This document shows positions 24,011-36,548 of a stretch of 64,000 nucleotides of DNA, one piece after another. The DNA comes from Sphagnum compactum (lineage: Eukaryota; Bryophyta; Sphagnopsida; Sphagnales). The position numbers and the translations under genes are program-made. Within the stretch, counting starts at the first letter, position 1. Each line of letters begins with the position of its first letter. Below the pieces are notes generated by a model that saw only the letters and a program-made list of their open reading frames with translations, was not told the DNA's origin and searched no databases. Where the stretch lies: positions 11,594,001 to 11,658,000 of the forward strand of contig OZ234494.1 in assembly GCA_965153455.1 (NCBI GenBank), read 5' to 3'.

Positions 24011-25159
24011 TGTTAAATGCAAAATTAGCGTATCTTTAACACCTTACTGGGGTCACTCCCCCTTATTCTCTTGGAGATCGTAAAAGGGGAGTCACAACTT
24101 ATTACCCAACTTCCATTCCCTGGTTCCTTGTTTTCTTGGTTATGTTCTTTTCTCATGTTTGTTACAAACAACTATCCTACCTTTTCTTCTAACAACTTTC
24201 TTTTCTTATTTTCTTGGTTATATCCTTTTCCCCTATTTGCTGTCGACAACTATCCAACCTCTCCTTTTAACAACTTTCTTTTTTTTCATTTTTTTTGTAT
24301 TTGATTCTTCTATTTGCTCTAGACAACAATTTAAACCTTTCTTTGCCACTCTCTTCTCCATGCACTTAACCAACTACAACCCTAAACTAGGGCAACCTTA
24401 TACAAACATCATCAAATTAGAATTACAACAAGTCTTTACTCAAAAAAAAAATGTGTCACCTCCAAGAAGTGGCTACAATGCAATTTTGTTTCAATCCCAA
24501 GTCTCCCACTCCTTTCTCCTCACTAAATAAACCTTAACACCATCTTTGTACTACTTTCCTCCATTACAATCCTACCTCCCAACCTATACCGCCAAAACTT
24601 TCTACCACACCTCAAAAACAATCTCCTTTCCACTCTACTTCTGTTGGACAACCTTCCTCTCAACTCCTTGGTTTTCTTGCTTTCACAAGAGGGTAGACCA
24701 TTACTTTTTTATTCTTAAGCTTCACAAAAAAACCCTTTCATGTTCTCTTCCCTTTTCTACTCCTATCTCCCCTATCCAACGACAAGCTTAAAGACATTTT
24801 CTTGATTTTTCACCATTCGCCGCTAGTCACCATGCTCATGAAGTTCCTCACTTGAGCAACTGCCCCTATCATCACTTGATGATCTTGCCTCCATCTTGCA
24901 GACCATGTGTTGATTTGACTATCTTTTGATAAAACTTAATCACCCACTATGTTGTAGCCCCTCTCTTCACTAATTTTGCCTCCTCATGATGTGCCAAGAT
25001 CTATCCTCATCTTTACAATTCACAACATCATCATGATTCAAGAAGAGGAAAGAAGGACCAACAATTGCTTTCTTTCCTCTTAGCTTCAAGAAGATGACAC
25101 TATTACTATCTTGCCCTAACCCTAATTGCTAAAAGTTGTTGGGAAGCATCCCCCCCCCA
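24011..25159. other. CT-rich spacer with a short tandem repeat
   Basis: At about 24110-24330 a roughly 78-bp unit (cttggttatgttcttttctc ... caactttctttt) is repeated about 2.5 times, which generates the open frames seen there. The remainder has no gene signal. Confidence 0.45.
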
Positions 25160-25579
25160 GGGTGCAATCACACTAACACGAGCCACAACAAATGTAATTA
25201 GTACTTAGTTTTTCACATTTAGAAGTGGTAATTTAATTTCGTGTTGAAAGTATAAGACTTTTTTATATAATTCAGGTTCATAATATATCATTGGAACATG
25301 TGAATTATTTGAAAAATATCCGATGAAATAATAAGCTTTCAAAAACACTCATTAAACATTGTAACGTGTGTTTTTTAGTACTAAAAAGATTTATAAATAG
25401 ACTTTAAAACTTTTGACAATTACATATATTTTGAAATATTTACATAAACCTTAACATGGTAATATTAAAAAAAACTATAAATTTTTTTGAAGATTTTTTT
25501 AAAAATATTCTAAAAAATATTCCACCAAAAGCAATCCCAAAAGCAAGTAGGTGCAACTCGTGTTATCCCATTTGCACCC
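25160..25579. mobile_element. MITE-like element, family E, about 420 bp
   Basis: Left end GGGTGCAATCACACTAACAC with GAG; right end reverse complement GGGTGCAAATGGGATAACAC with GAG. The match is GGGTGCAA, five variable bases, then YAACACGAG. The AT-rich interior shows no ORF. The flanks (C9 run on the left, CTTT on the right) give no clear target duplication. Confidence 0.55.
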
Positions 25580-25869
25580 CTTTATCCGTACTTCCTTATC
25601 TAGCAACTTTAACCAATCTCAAACAACGATAAATAACCCAACCTTATTTTAATCCAATTAACCTATTTCCCCCTTTATCCTAACCAATCACTCGCCATTC
25701 AAGTCTTACTAAGATAAGGTCATATGCCTTAACCTACCCCCTTAGACTTATGGTTAACCCCAAAACTTCCTTAGCCGCCTTACCCTTCCTAATGAAAATT
25801 GGGTTAAACTAATTTAGACCCAACAATTATGTTGGGTTATTTTGGGGCCATTTAACAAGGTTGTTTAAG

Positions 25870-26480
25870 GTCCATCTATGGGATTGTGTTAGCCAAGTGA
25901 GACATAGAAAATACTTATAAAGTTACCTAAAGGACTATTTAAAGGCTATATAGGGACCTCCTAAGAAACTACCTAGGGATTTTTTTTGGGTTTATTTATG
26001 GGTTACATAGGGGCCTATTTAAGGTACACCTAGGGTATTATTTAGTGGTTAGGTAGGGGTTATATTGGAGGTTATGTTGTGATAATTTTGGGGTCACTTT
26101 GGGGCTAATTAAGGGACTATTAAGTAGATCACTTACGAAATTCTTAAATTAAAAGATACATAGTGGATACCGAAGGGTTACCTATAGGCTTACATAAGGG
26201 TTACCTAGGGAGTTATTAAGGAAACTATTTAGGGACTTTCTAAATGAAGGCGTACATTTGTTGTATTTATAAGGTTACATAAGGGGCTATCTAAAGGATA
26301 CTTAGGAAATTAAGTAAAAGCTTTCTTTGGTTAGGGTCATCCATATAATATAATTTTAAAAGCTATTTAAGAATCACCTGAGGACATATTTTAGAATCAC
26401 AAAAGGGTTTACTTAAACTAGGGTTACTTAATTACTATTTACAAGGTATTGAAGTGAAGGGTTACTTAAGGTGTTACATT
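25870..26480. repeat. Degenerate CCTAGG/TACCTA-rich repeat, block 2
   Basis: Same vocabulary as block 1: gttacctaaaggactattta, acctagggatt, gggttacatagggg, ggttacataaggggctatc. Non-coding. Confidence 0.55.
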
Positions 26481-27149
26481 TGGCTTACTTAGGCATATAT
26501 AAAAACCATCAAAACAATTGTCCAAAATCATCCAACACCCTAATCTTATCCCCATTCATAATCCATAAACCCAAAATCACAATACAATTAAATGCAAATT
26601 TAAAACCTTAATTGTCAACCTAGTGCAAAAGGTTGATCCACAAAATTTGCTTAAAACCCATTAGCCTTGTTTTATAAGGTTGGATTATATAAATAGAAAC
26701 ATTTCCCACATTCTACTTCTTTTCATTCCACTTGTGAAAGGTATTTTCACTTGGAGATCATGGCCTCATCTTTAAGTCATGGTTCTAATTCTATGGGAAT
26801 AGTTCTAGCTCCTCTTCCTCAAGTGATCACGAGATGTTGGAACAATTGTTTGTAGACATGGATAGGCGAAGGCAATGTGTTTTTGCATGTGGTTGTTGGG
26901 GCCAACTCATTTCACATGTTGAATGCTAATGAGTTGGAGGAGGCTAGGGTGCAAGTTAATAAGTGGACCCAAGTGTGGGAGTTTGAAATGTGCTCGTTAT
27001 TATGCGGGCAACAACAAGGTTGGTCAAGACATTAACAAATTTCACATTGACGGAGTTTGACGAGTTGGTGGTACTAGTGGTGTGCACCATTATAAGCCAT
27101 GCACGATCTACAAGTGGGCACTCCAATCTAGAGTCTAATTTCAAATTAG

Positions 27150-28370
27150 ACTTTTGTTTTTAAATCTTAGATTTGGGGTTTTGGATTATGCTTTCCATTG
27201 TAAGGTTTGGATTAAGGAATTCAATTAGGGTTCTGGATTGTATAATTTGGACCAATGTTTTAATTTTAGGTTTTGGGTTCAGGGGGTTTTGGGTCAGGGA
27301 TTTAATATGGTTTAGGTTATAGAATTTGGGATTTAGTTTTAGACTTTGGATTATGGTTTGGGTTAGGGTTCTAATTCTCGACTTTGGATGAAGGTTCTAG
27401 TTTTTGGGTTAGGGTTTAGGTTAGGCTTTTAGTTTAAGGTTTGAATTAAAGTTTTAGTTTTGGACTTTGGATGAGGGTTTAGGGTAGATTTTTAATTTAT
27501 GGTTTGCATTAAGATTTTATTTTTAGGGTTTGGGTTTAAGTTTGGGTTAACCTTTTAATTTTAAACGTTGTCCATGAAGGTTTTAGTTTTAGGGTTTGGG
27601 TTTAAGTGTGGGTTTTAGTTTAAGGTTTGGATTAAAATTTTAATTTTAAGGTTTAGGGTTTAGAATAAGGATTTAGTTTTAAGGTTTGGGTTTAGGTTTG
27701 GGTTAGCCTTTTAATTTTAGACTTTGGATGAGGGTTTTAAAGTTTGGGTTTGGGTTTAGGTTAGGGTTTTAGTTTAGGGTTTAGATTAGTTTTTTAATTT
27801 TAGGGTTTGAATTTAGGTTAAGGTGAGTTTAGGTTTGGATTAGCTTTTCAATTTTAGACTTTGAATGAGGGTTTTTCTTTTGGGTTTGGGCTTGGATTTA
27901 TGTTACAATTTTGATTTAAGGTTTAGATTAACCTTTTAATTTAGACTTTGAAGGAGGGTTTTAGTTTTAGGGTTAGGGTTAGGGTTTAGGTTAGGGTTAT
28001 AATTTAGGGTTTGGATTGACCTTTTAATTTTTTTAGGTTTAGGGTTTTAGTTAGGGCTTTAGTTTAAGCTTTGGGTGGGTTTAGGTTAAAGTTATGATTC
28101 AAGGTTTGGATTAACCTTTTAATTTTAAGGTTTAGGGTTTAAGTTTGGGTTTTAGTTTAGGGTTAGGGTTTGGATCAGGGTTTTAGTTTTAGGGTTTGGA
28201 TTAAAGTTAGGATTCAATATTTAATTTCAAACTTTTGATTGAGGTTTAAAGTTTAAAGTTTGGACTAAGGCTAGGATTCAATATTTAATTTCAAACTTTT
28301 GATTAAGGCTTAAAGTTTAAAGTTTGGATTAAGGTTTAGATTAGGGTATAATTTTAGGGCATAAGGTTTA
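27150..28370 (+). repeat. Degenerate telomere-like tract (TTTAGGG-related)
   Basis: About 1.2 kb of TTTAGGG, TTTTGGG, GGATTA and GGGTTTAGGTT variants, with short near-perfect stretches (gggttagggttagggtttag near 27970). Orientation is G-rich on the plus strand throughout. No ORF. Confidence 0.75.
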
Positions 28371-28649
28371 GTGGATGATGGGTGTTTTGTAGGTGATCAC
28401 AACATGTGGATAGGGCATCCTTCAAAACTAAGCCCCAAAAAATGCCTTCCATAGTTCATTCTATACATGAAACATGATAATGTTTCTATGTATGATTTTT
28501 TTATGGAATTGGTCAAAGAATGTATTTTTTGATGATGCCATTTTCATTGCATTTTGCATAATTGATGCAATTGGGGATGAAATCCGTTAGCCCAGTTTAT
28601 AGGAAAGACTTGTGTTGGGTAGCACCATACTTGAGTTCTAGGGTTGCAT

Positions 28650-29202
28650 TGAGTTGATTGTTGGCACACTCATCAAGATTTGCAAACCCTGGAACAATGC
28701 TACACAAAAGACCTACTTCAATGGGTGCAAGAAGATCTACTCAATGAACAACACTACTGTTGTTGATCATCAAGGTTTCATGTTTATCTACCTAGATTTT
28801 GAATATCTAGGATTTTACTATGATGTCATCATATTGAGTAAATCTAAACTGCATCAAATTTGACATCAAATTTTTATGCATGATTGATGAATACTTTAAT
28901 TTTTTGTTAGGGGATCCCAACTATTTAGGTGAAGAGATGTTCATCATGAGGATTGGGATGTGTAAGGTGGGTCTTAATGTTGACCAAAATGTTATTATGG
29001 CCTACAACATAATGCATGTTGGGTATATAATGTGAATGGAATGGGGGGTAGGTGGTTTGAAAAGGAAATGGAAATGATTGATGAAAAAAATTGATTCCAC
29101 AAAACCAAAGTACACACACTTGTTCAAAGCTACAACTATCCTAACAAACTTTCTACATAGAGATCGAATGGACTTCACATTTGAAGTCATAGGTGAATAA
29201 AT
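28650..29202 (+). pseudogene. PIF/Harbinger transposase fragment (DDE nuclease), dead
   Basis: Reads as the catalytic part of a HARBI1-like DDE_Tnp_4 nuclease. 28654-28860 gives VGTLIKICKPWNN, KKIYSMNNTTVVDHQG, and a GxxxDVIIL-type segment (YYDVIILSKSKL). A shift near 28885 then gives EYFNFLLGDPNYLGEEMF, MAYNIMHVGY, GVGGLKRKWK and THLFKATTILTNFLHR to the end of the frame at 29199. In-frame stops occur near 28861, 29031 and 29067. The N-terminal part is missing or unreadable. Such transposases mobilise MITEs flanked by TWA/TTA, as seen at 22.6 kb, but this copy cannot work. Confidence 0.8.
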
Positions 29203-29489
29203 GGCTAACCCTGCTAACCATGGGTGGGATGGAAATTCCTAGTTCTATAGGTCTAAAATATCCTTGACTTTTTCTTTGAACTCTTCTTCACATATAATTT
29301 ATAAATCCCTAACTCTCTTTAAGTTATTGATTTTAATTTTGTCTGTTTTGCCAACAATAATCTGCATTTGTGATTGTAGCAAAACATGGCATTGTTTTGA
29401 ATCCACTTCCATGGTGGATGTAATTCATTCAATGCTTTGTGATTAGGTTTACAAATAATCCACTTTCATCCTAGCTTTCTCTAATGGAG

Positions 29490-29990
29490 TGGATGCAGAT
29501 GGTAGGCTTGATGCTACATTAAGCCCATGTGATGGTGTATCCAAATCCATAAAAGGAGGACTAGATGCACATATAGATGCAAGATTGGATGGGGTTGATG
29601 GATGGTGTCATCAATTAGGGATTGTTGACGTTTCAAGACATTATGCATGGCATGGCCATATGTTGGTTTCAAAAGTGCTAACACTTCTTCATTTTGCAAT
29701 ATAATTCTATTTGAACCTTCCTGGTTTGATTTCTCTATTTTCAATTCCTTTAATGTTTCCTGTAACCTTTCTTGCAAGGATTCTTCCTACAATTCAAATA
29801 CTAGATAATCAGTTTTGTATGTTGTATACACAACCTTCCACACTATGGAAGGAATCAATTATGTTACCTTGATCTTATCCTTGTTATAGATAGCAAAATG
29901 ATGACTATAAGTAGCACACATGGTGTTCAATTGAACATATTCAACAATATTCTTGGATACTTTATTTCGCTTTGGTGCCTTTGCCACATG
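29490..29990 (-). pseudogene. Coiled-coil ORF remnant of a repeat element
   Basis: On the minus strand a frame reads AKAPKRNKVSKNIVEYVQLN, TYSHHFAIYNKDKIKV, stop, LIPSIVWKVVYTTYKTDYL, stop, then QERLQETLKELKIEK (29514-29777), broken by stops near 29864 and 29795. The last part is heptad-like and Glu/Lys-rich. Family not recognised. It sits 300 bp from the Harbinger fragment but on the opposite strand, so a link is only a possibility. Confidence 0.4.
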
Positions 29991-30544
29991 AGTATGCAAA
30001 AAGATTTCACCGTGCATTGAGACCCTTCCACTCTAACATAATCAAATCCATCTATTTTTGTATTTCGCATGCAAACATCCACACAATTCCACTTTCAAGC
30101 CTATCACATTATTTATCTCTAGGTGCTTTAAGATGTCTTAATTTCATTTTTTCCATATAATCCTTCTTTGTCTCTACTTTATTTCTTCCTTGTCTATTTT
30201 TGCAATATTTTCATTTTGTTTTTGTCTCTACCATATTCCCTCTTTTTCTTTGTCTCTACCATATTTTCAATTTTGTCCAACCTTTTCCAAACAACATAGG
30301 TGATTAGATATGATCATGAACAACACAAACCCCATATTTGATTAAAGTTAAAATATTACAATATGTGGATGTAGATGGGATGAACATAACCCTACCAGAA
30401 CTACATGAAGAACTACAGATAATCATCTGAACTAAAGAACAAAAATAGTAACAACCTTGTCTCAAAACTTTGAAATCATTCATCAAAATTGCTAAAAAAA
30501 ACAATAATAGTGCTAAATCAAATTTTATCATGAAGAAAATTTGC

Positions 30545-31905
30545 ATATGGGATTTGTGTTAAGGTGTTGATGAGGTTGGGTTTAAATGGGATAAATAAGG
30601 ATTATTAAACCAACACTTCAATTCAAATGTGAATTGATGGTGAGAAGTAGCATATGAATTGGACCATATTTGAACAACAAAATCCACATTTTTGGTCTGA
30701 ATGGAACATTAGTTAAGGTTCGGCCGGGATGAAAAAAAATGGACCAAAAGAACATGAAGACATTTAGGAAAATTTCTATAGAAAACCAATTAGGTTTTGG
30801 ATCAAATTTTATGAAGATAATTTACATTATGATTTAGGTTAAGGTGTTGATAAGGTTGGGTTTAAATGAGATAAACAAGGATTATTAAACCAACACCTCA
30901 ACTCAAATGTGACCTAATGGTGAGAATCAACTATCCACATATGATTTGGACCAAATTTGAACAATAAAATCCACATTTTTGGTTTAAACGGAACATTGGT
31001 CAAGGTTTGGGTAACATGAGTAGAAATTAGACCAGACCAACATGAAAACACCCAAGAGAATTGCTAAAGAAAAAAAATTGGGTTGTGGATCAAATTTGAT
31101 GAAAAAATTAACATCCAGTATCTAAATATAGTGTTGATCAAGTTTAGTTTAGATGGGATGAACAAGGTTTGCCAGACAAACATTGCAACTCAGATGTGAG
31201 CTAATGGTGACAAGTAATATATGAGTTGGATTAGAGCTAAAGAACAAAATCCACATCTTTGGTTCGAATGGAACATTAGTTAAGGTTTGGATAGGATGAA
31301 CAAAAATTGAACCAAAAAAACATGAAGACATTTTTAAAAAGTTTTTGAAGGAAAACAACTAGGTTTTGGATCAAATTTTGACAATATGTGTCCATGATCT
31401 AGTTAAGGTGTTGATTATGTTGGGTTTAAATGGGATGCCCATAGATTATTAGACTATCATGTCAACTAAAATGTGATTTGATGGTGAAATCCAACATATG
31501 ATTTGGATTGGACCTGAATAAGAAAATCCACAATGCACATATGTGGTTTGAATGAAACATTGGTTAGTATTTGGACAAGTCCCAAGATGAGCAAAAACTA
31601 GACCATACCAACATGAAGACATTTTTAAAAATTATAGAAGAAAAACAATTAGGTTTTGGATCAAATTTAATGAATAAAATCAACATCTAGGATCTAGATA
31701 TGGTGTTGATCAGGTTTAGTTTAGATGGGATGAACAAGGACCATTAGACCAACACCTCAGTTTAAATGTGAACTATTGGTGAAAAGTAGCATATGAGTTA
31801 CACCAGATCTAAGCAACAAATTCCACATCTTTAGTTTGAATGGAACATTGGTTAAGGTTTGGATGAGATGAATAGAAATTGGAATAGATTGGCATGAAGA
31901 GCTAC
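30545..31905 (+). repeat. Tandem array of a ~285-bp satellite-like unit, about 5 copies
   Basis: The motif gtgttgat recurs near 30564, 30844, 31131, 31408 and 31703 (spacing 277-295). Each is followed by tttaaatgggat, accaacacctcaa, a gaatggaacattagttaagg block and aggttttggatcaaattt. Copies 3 and 5 share the variant gtttagtttagatgggatga, so two sub-types alternate (A, A, B, A, B). Non-coding. Confidence 0.85.
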
Positions 31906-34210
31906 ATCAAAAACATGTTTATTTAACAAGTTTATAAAAATCATCATCATAAGCATGAAGATAGGTGGTTACAAAATTGGAATAATCCTAAAATCGGTGA
32001 AAATTTGAATGAAATGGTTGATTTTATTAATAATAATGGAATTAAGCCTACATGTTAAAACACATAACAAGGTATAATAACATTTCCAAAATTCTAGAAG
32101 TAAAAAATACATCCTTGTTCCAAATGTAGATGTTCGGAAATTTTCATGTCCGAATAATTATCACAACCTTAAGAACCCTAAACCTTCTACTGTTCACTTC
32201 CTAAAACCTTGTTTTCATTAGCAAAAAATAATTGATCATCAAACATCGCCAAACATCCTTCCAAACATTGCATTTCAAACCTTACACAGTCTTTAAGAGA
32301 AGATCTATGGAGGCCTTTCTGGGATATCATTTCCTGATAACTGAACTTGTTGGTTTGACAATTTCAAGTGCATTCCATGTTGTTGTTTTCCCCACAACAT
32401 TAGATTATTATTTGTGTACTCGGCGAAGGTGCCAAAACATGGAAAGATTAGTTTATGGCAAACGTGGCAAAATGTGTTCAATCACCATAGAATCTAGGAG
32501 AGGTGGTAAAAAAACACTAGATGCATTTGAGATTTTTGTTTAGAAATGACAATTTGAAAATTCGAGGTGTAGGTTTTCAAAAGATTGGGTTTTGGGCTTG
32601 GCTTTAGTTCAAGTTGCTTTAGGGATTGTGCTAGAAATTGACCAGCCTTCAATTGCACTAGCTCACAAGCTTTGTGCCAAAGAATGGAAAGAAAGCAAAC
32701 TGAAAGCAAGAAGGACTCCCACAATGTGAGGTCATGGAGTTGACAATCCCAAAAAACATGCTCCCACATTGACTGCATAAGCACCGTCAATGTTTGTTGT
32801 TTTGAAAAGAAAAACCTTAAATTTTGTAAAATCTCACCTTATTTTAGTCTTAAGGCCTTAGATGTTTCTAATTCAAATGAAATTCCAAGCTTTGGCGTAG
32901 TCGACACAAGTCTGCGTTGCCATCTACACCTTTCCAAACATGAAGCTTCCAAACTTGAGGCAAAATTTGTCTATGTCCAAAGTAGCAACTAATGTTGCCA
33001 TCTCCTTTCCAATCCACAACCCGTGTTGTTGCTATTGTCATCTCTTCTCCAAACCCACAACCTATGTTGTTTCCCTCTCTTCATTTAATGCACACTTAAG
33101 CCGACGTCTTGATCTGTGTTTTCTTTCCAAACGCAAAGGCCAAAAATGCCTTCGTTGTTTCGTTCCACACTTTCTTGACCTAAACTAGTACACTCAAATC
33201 TTTGTAACTCATTTGCCTCCCTTAGCTTGGCTTTTGTCATCTAAATAGGGTTCAATATGCTAGGAACCGAGGCTTCTTTCGGTAGATGCAAATGTCAAAA
33301 CTCTCACAAGCTCACACAAACATTGTAGAAAGAGAGCTGGCACACCCTCAACACGAGAAAAAAGTTTACACGCAATGGGTCTTTGCGCCACACAAAACAT
33401 AGGATCCGAGATCAAGCTAGTTTGATCTTGGGTTTAGGGGAAAAAACGTCTTTAATCTTGCATTATTTTCCTTTCTTGCGGGCTTGTCGTGACTATTCTG
33501 TTATGTCATCAGTTTTACCCAAACCCAGAGTTCTCATCTTGTGTCTTACCTACGTTATAGATAACTTTAATAAAACCAAGATTTCAAATAGAGATTAATG
33601 CAAGCAAAAAAAATGGCTTCATCTCTTAGGGTGAAATACCTACAATTGATAGGCACACAATTTATCAACAAAAATTCTGCAAGGAAATTGACAAGTAAGC
33701 TTTTTGGTATCCGAATGTTCTCAATTGCCAGGTCTACTCTATTAGCCTAACAGATGGAATATATGTGGATCCCCATAAAAGCCTTCAATTAGAGGGGCCT
33801 ACATATGCTCCTGGGATGTGGCCACTGGGCACAGGTTTTATTGTCACAAATCCTGCGAATGAAGTTGACGGAGTAGTTTCCAGGTCCAAAGCTTCCATCC
33901 CCCTATCCCTTGAATATAAGGCCAGTAGGGTTTAGGGTTTGGAGTGAACCACATCAAAATGAGTCTCTAGTCCAGATGGATGTTGAAGTCGAGAGGTTAG
34001 ATGGATGTTGAAGTTTTAATGGGGGTTTTACTTACTTAGGGATAAACTCGAGATGTGTACTAAAAAGCATGAATTATTCAATAGAGAGCTTCTAGGATTT
34101 TGAATGAACTGCACAAGATGACTCTCTAGTTTAGCCGAATCTTCCATTTGCTAACCCCCTTGAACATAAGGAAGGCATAGGGAGCTTCTATGATCTCAAA
34201 CTTCTTCCAT
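31906..34210. other. Intergenic DNA with repeat fragments, no supported gene
   Basis: The 103-codon frame at 32232-32543 is not recognised. The only hint of function is the minus-strand fragment listed separately at 32494-32790. The stretch 33900-34210 repeats the phrase gatggatgttgaagt. Confidence 0.4.
32494..32790 (-). pseudogene. Possible LINE tail with zf-RVT-like motif
   Basis: The translated string MWEHVFWDCQ followed by LWESFLLSVCF resembles the Cys/His zinc-binding segment (EHxxWxCP...LW) that follows the reverse transcriptase in plant LINEs. The upstream CxxC is not visible. Weak on its own, but the window contains other LINE remnants. Confidence 0.3.
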
Positions 34211-34308
34211 CCTTATGACTCTCCATTTCTGAATGGATGTTGAGTGGACGGATGTTGAGTCCTTATGACTCTCCATTTCAGAATGGATGTTGAGTGGACA
34301 GATGGTCA
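34211..34308 (+). repeat. 49-bp tandem duplication
   Basis: ccttatgactctccatttct then gaatggatgttgagtggacg recurs at once with two or three substitutions (34260 onward). Confidence 0.8.
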
Positions 34309-35335
34309 AGATAGTCAGGCTTATATGGATAGACTGGAGATGCATGTAGACTAAGAAGTATGGATGAAGCCTCCCCAGTTATAGTCTTTTTGGAAGCATC
34401 TAGGAATGGTGGATTTGTGACTTGGGATGTTGCAAATGCTTGCACATGGATCGTACACCCTTTTTGCATGGTTCCACTTGGCTGTGTGTGGGCATAATAA
34501 GGCCAAGCTTTCGATTCTAATCCCCAAAGTGAAGGAAAGCTAAGCCTAGATGGAAGACATGTGTTATTGCACTCGAACTTTCCATGAAAAGTATTTTTCT
34601 AGAGCACTTCAACAACTTTTACCAACATCAGGGTGCACCAAATATACGTACCCAAGCCGTGGCACAACTTGTATCTCCTATAATGAAATACTAGTTTGAA
34701 CCCCGTGCCTAATGCACAGGTGTGTTATTTCAACAATGCTTGGTTCATTCCGACGTCTGGATGGAAAGCTTCATTTCATCCCAAAGCTTCACGACCACGA
34801 CGTCCTTTACTATATAGAAGATCCCTTCTATCTACTACCTATCTATTATCATCCATCCAAGTAAGTTGTGAGCCAAATGACAAAGTGCTGAACAATTTGC
34901 GCACATGTAATGGAAGGGCAGGTCTACACGGGATTAGGTGCAGGGGAAAGCACTGTGACCCTGTGAACTGAGGGCCGGGAGCCTGAAGGTTCCCTTGTTC
35001 CTTCCCTTGCATAACAACCGAAGGTTCATATCACCTTACATGAAATCTCCCAGACTCCTTTATGCAAAAACCTCTGGAATTGCGCTCTGTAAGGATTCCT
35101 CGAAATACACTCGGCTCCTTCCTAGCGGTTGTTAGGTTGTTTGAGGGCATGGGCCTGAAAGGTGTAGCATTTTTTGGGTTTTTTTTGACAATATTTTCGT
35201 TTTTCAACCAGAAATATACAATTTCAACCTTTAAGAAGGATTTTTCATGAGAAAATAAACCTAATTCACCACATTTCAAATAAAATAAAATAAAATTGTG
35301 GGTGAGCAAGAGTGGGTCTGAGATTTTTTTTGGAA
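34309..35335. other. Intergenic DNA, nothing firm
   Basis: Short open frames only. 34960-35010 has a GC-richer block (gggccgggagcctgaaggtt then cccttgttccttccc) resembling the ttcccttgctccttcc end of the SINE-like element at 39.2 kb, so it may be a related fragment. Confidence 0.35.
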
Positions 35336-35625
35336 TTTGGTTTTCTCACCATGTTCCCAATTTGTTCTTAATGTATCCCACAAGTTCCCCCAATAATTCC
35401 CAATAAAGCTCCCATTGTGGTCCCCAAACTGTTGCCACCAAGATCACACTTTGCCCAAAAAAATCTACCCTTGTAACCTATATAATTGGACCAAAGGAAA
35501 TGGTTCACAAAATCTTCTATTTTGGGAGAGTCAATAGTGTGTGCACATTTTGATTATGGGTGATGGGTCAATAAAAAGGCCCATCACCCCCCAAAAGAAA
35601 AAAACACTTTGGACACACCCCCACA
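35336..35625 (+). repeat. Dispersed family R, uninterrupted copy
   Basis: Matches 48590-48644 plus 49139-49400: cccattgtggtccccaaact, gttgccaccaagatcacac, ttggaccaaaggaaatggtt, then tcaatagtgtgtg and a gggtcaataaa block. This copy lacks the 494-bp hAT MITE and so preserves the pre-insertion sequence gttgccacca. Confidence 0.7.
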
Positions 35626-35884
35626 ACCTTGAATAACCTTCAATAGCTTGGACATACAAATAATAATAGATACCTCAATATGAAAAATGACATAGTTTGA
35701 ATTTAACACCTTAGAGGTATTTTATACATTCCAAGCCCACATTTGTTCTTGTTCAAGCAAGAAGGTAGGGCTATGGTTAGTTGCTAGGCCATTTATTTGT
35801 TTGTTTCACATTGCACATTTTATTTTCATTTCAACATTGTGTTTTTATATCGGTTTGATTCAGCTATCAGCATGTAATTTTCTC

Positions 35885-36548
35885 ACATGTGAGTGTGGAC
35901 ATGGGTTGGATGCATCTGGCATGCACTTAGTTCGTTGTCCGTTTAGAGGTCAACAGATAGTCACACATGACGTCAGTTGAGACGTCATGTATGCCCTCAT
36001 TTGAGAGAATGAACACACTGTTTGGAAAGAGCGGTGATATGCCCTTACGTCAGGAGTCTCATTACAAGCCGATCTCTACATGAACCAAGAGGACCAAGTC
36101 TTTGTTGCCGATGTGATCGTTATTGACCCGACATAGGAAATGGTGACTTTGAGTGTCATTAGTCGACCAACATGTGTAACTATAGAATTTAGCGCCATTG
36201 CTAAGATTTGCAAATATAGAGGTTTTATGAAAGGCACCATTTTATTCCGATGGCCATGGAGGTGCATGGCGCACCCATGTGTGATATGGATAATTTCATT
36301 AGGGAATGTGTTGGTCTTTTTCATGATAGACAATAAGGAGGTCATGTATCCTTGTTTTTTTGCATTCAATTTTCAGATAACGTGTTAGTATTGCTTTTCA
36401 ACATGTTTTAGCTTTTGCTATAGAGGAAAATTGCATTGGCAAATGATGATTGTTCTAGACCTCCCATTACTATTAGATCTCACGATTTGCATGCAAGCGA
36501 GATTAGAGGGGCCATGGGTGAAATAACTTCCTACCACGAAAATGATTA
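35885..36548 (+). pseudogene. LINE-derived ORF2 C-terminal fragment, dead
   Basis: One frame reads CECGHGLDASGMHLVRCPF, IVTHDV, stop, DVMYALI, stop, ENEHTVWKER, stop, YALTSGVSLQADLYM, DQVFVADVIVIDPT, stop, SAIAKICKYRGF, then shifts (NFIREC, RKIALANDDCSRPPIT, IRSHDLHASEIRGAMGEI). The CxC...H...RCP start and the DVMYALI-REN-W block are what I associate with the tail of plant non-LTR retroelement reverse-transcriptase proteins. At least four stops and one shift show it is inactive. Confidence 0.6.

Noticed and set aside
24071-24530. Phe/Leu-rich membrane protein
   Set aside because: The hydrophobic frame results from a CT-rich tandem repeat; no good start context or family.
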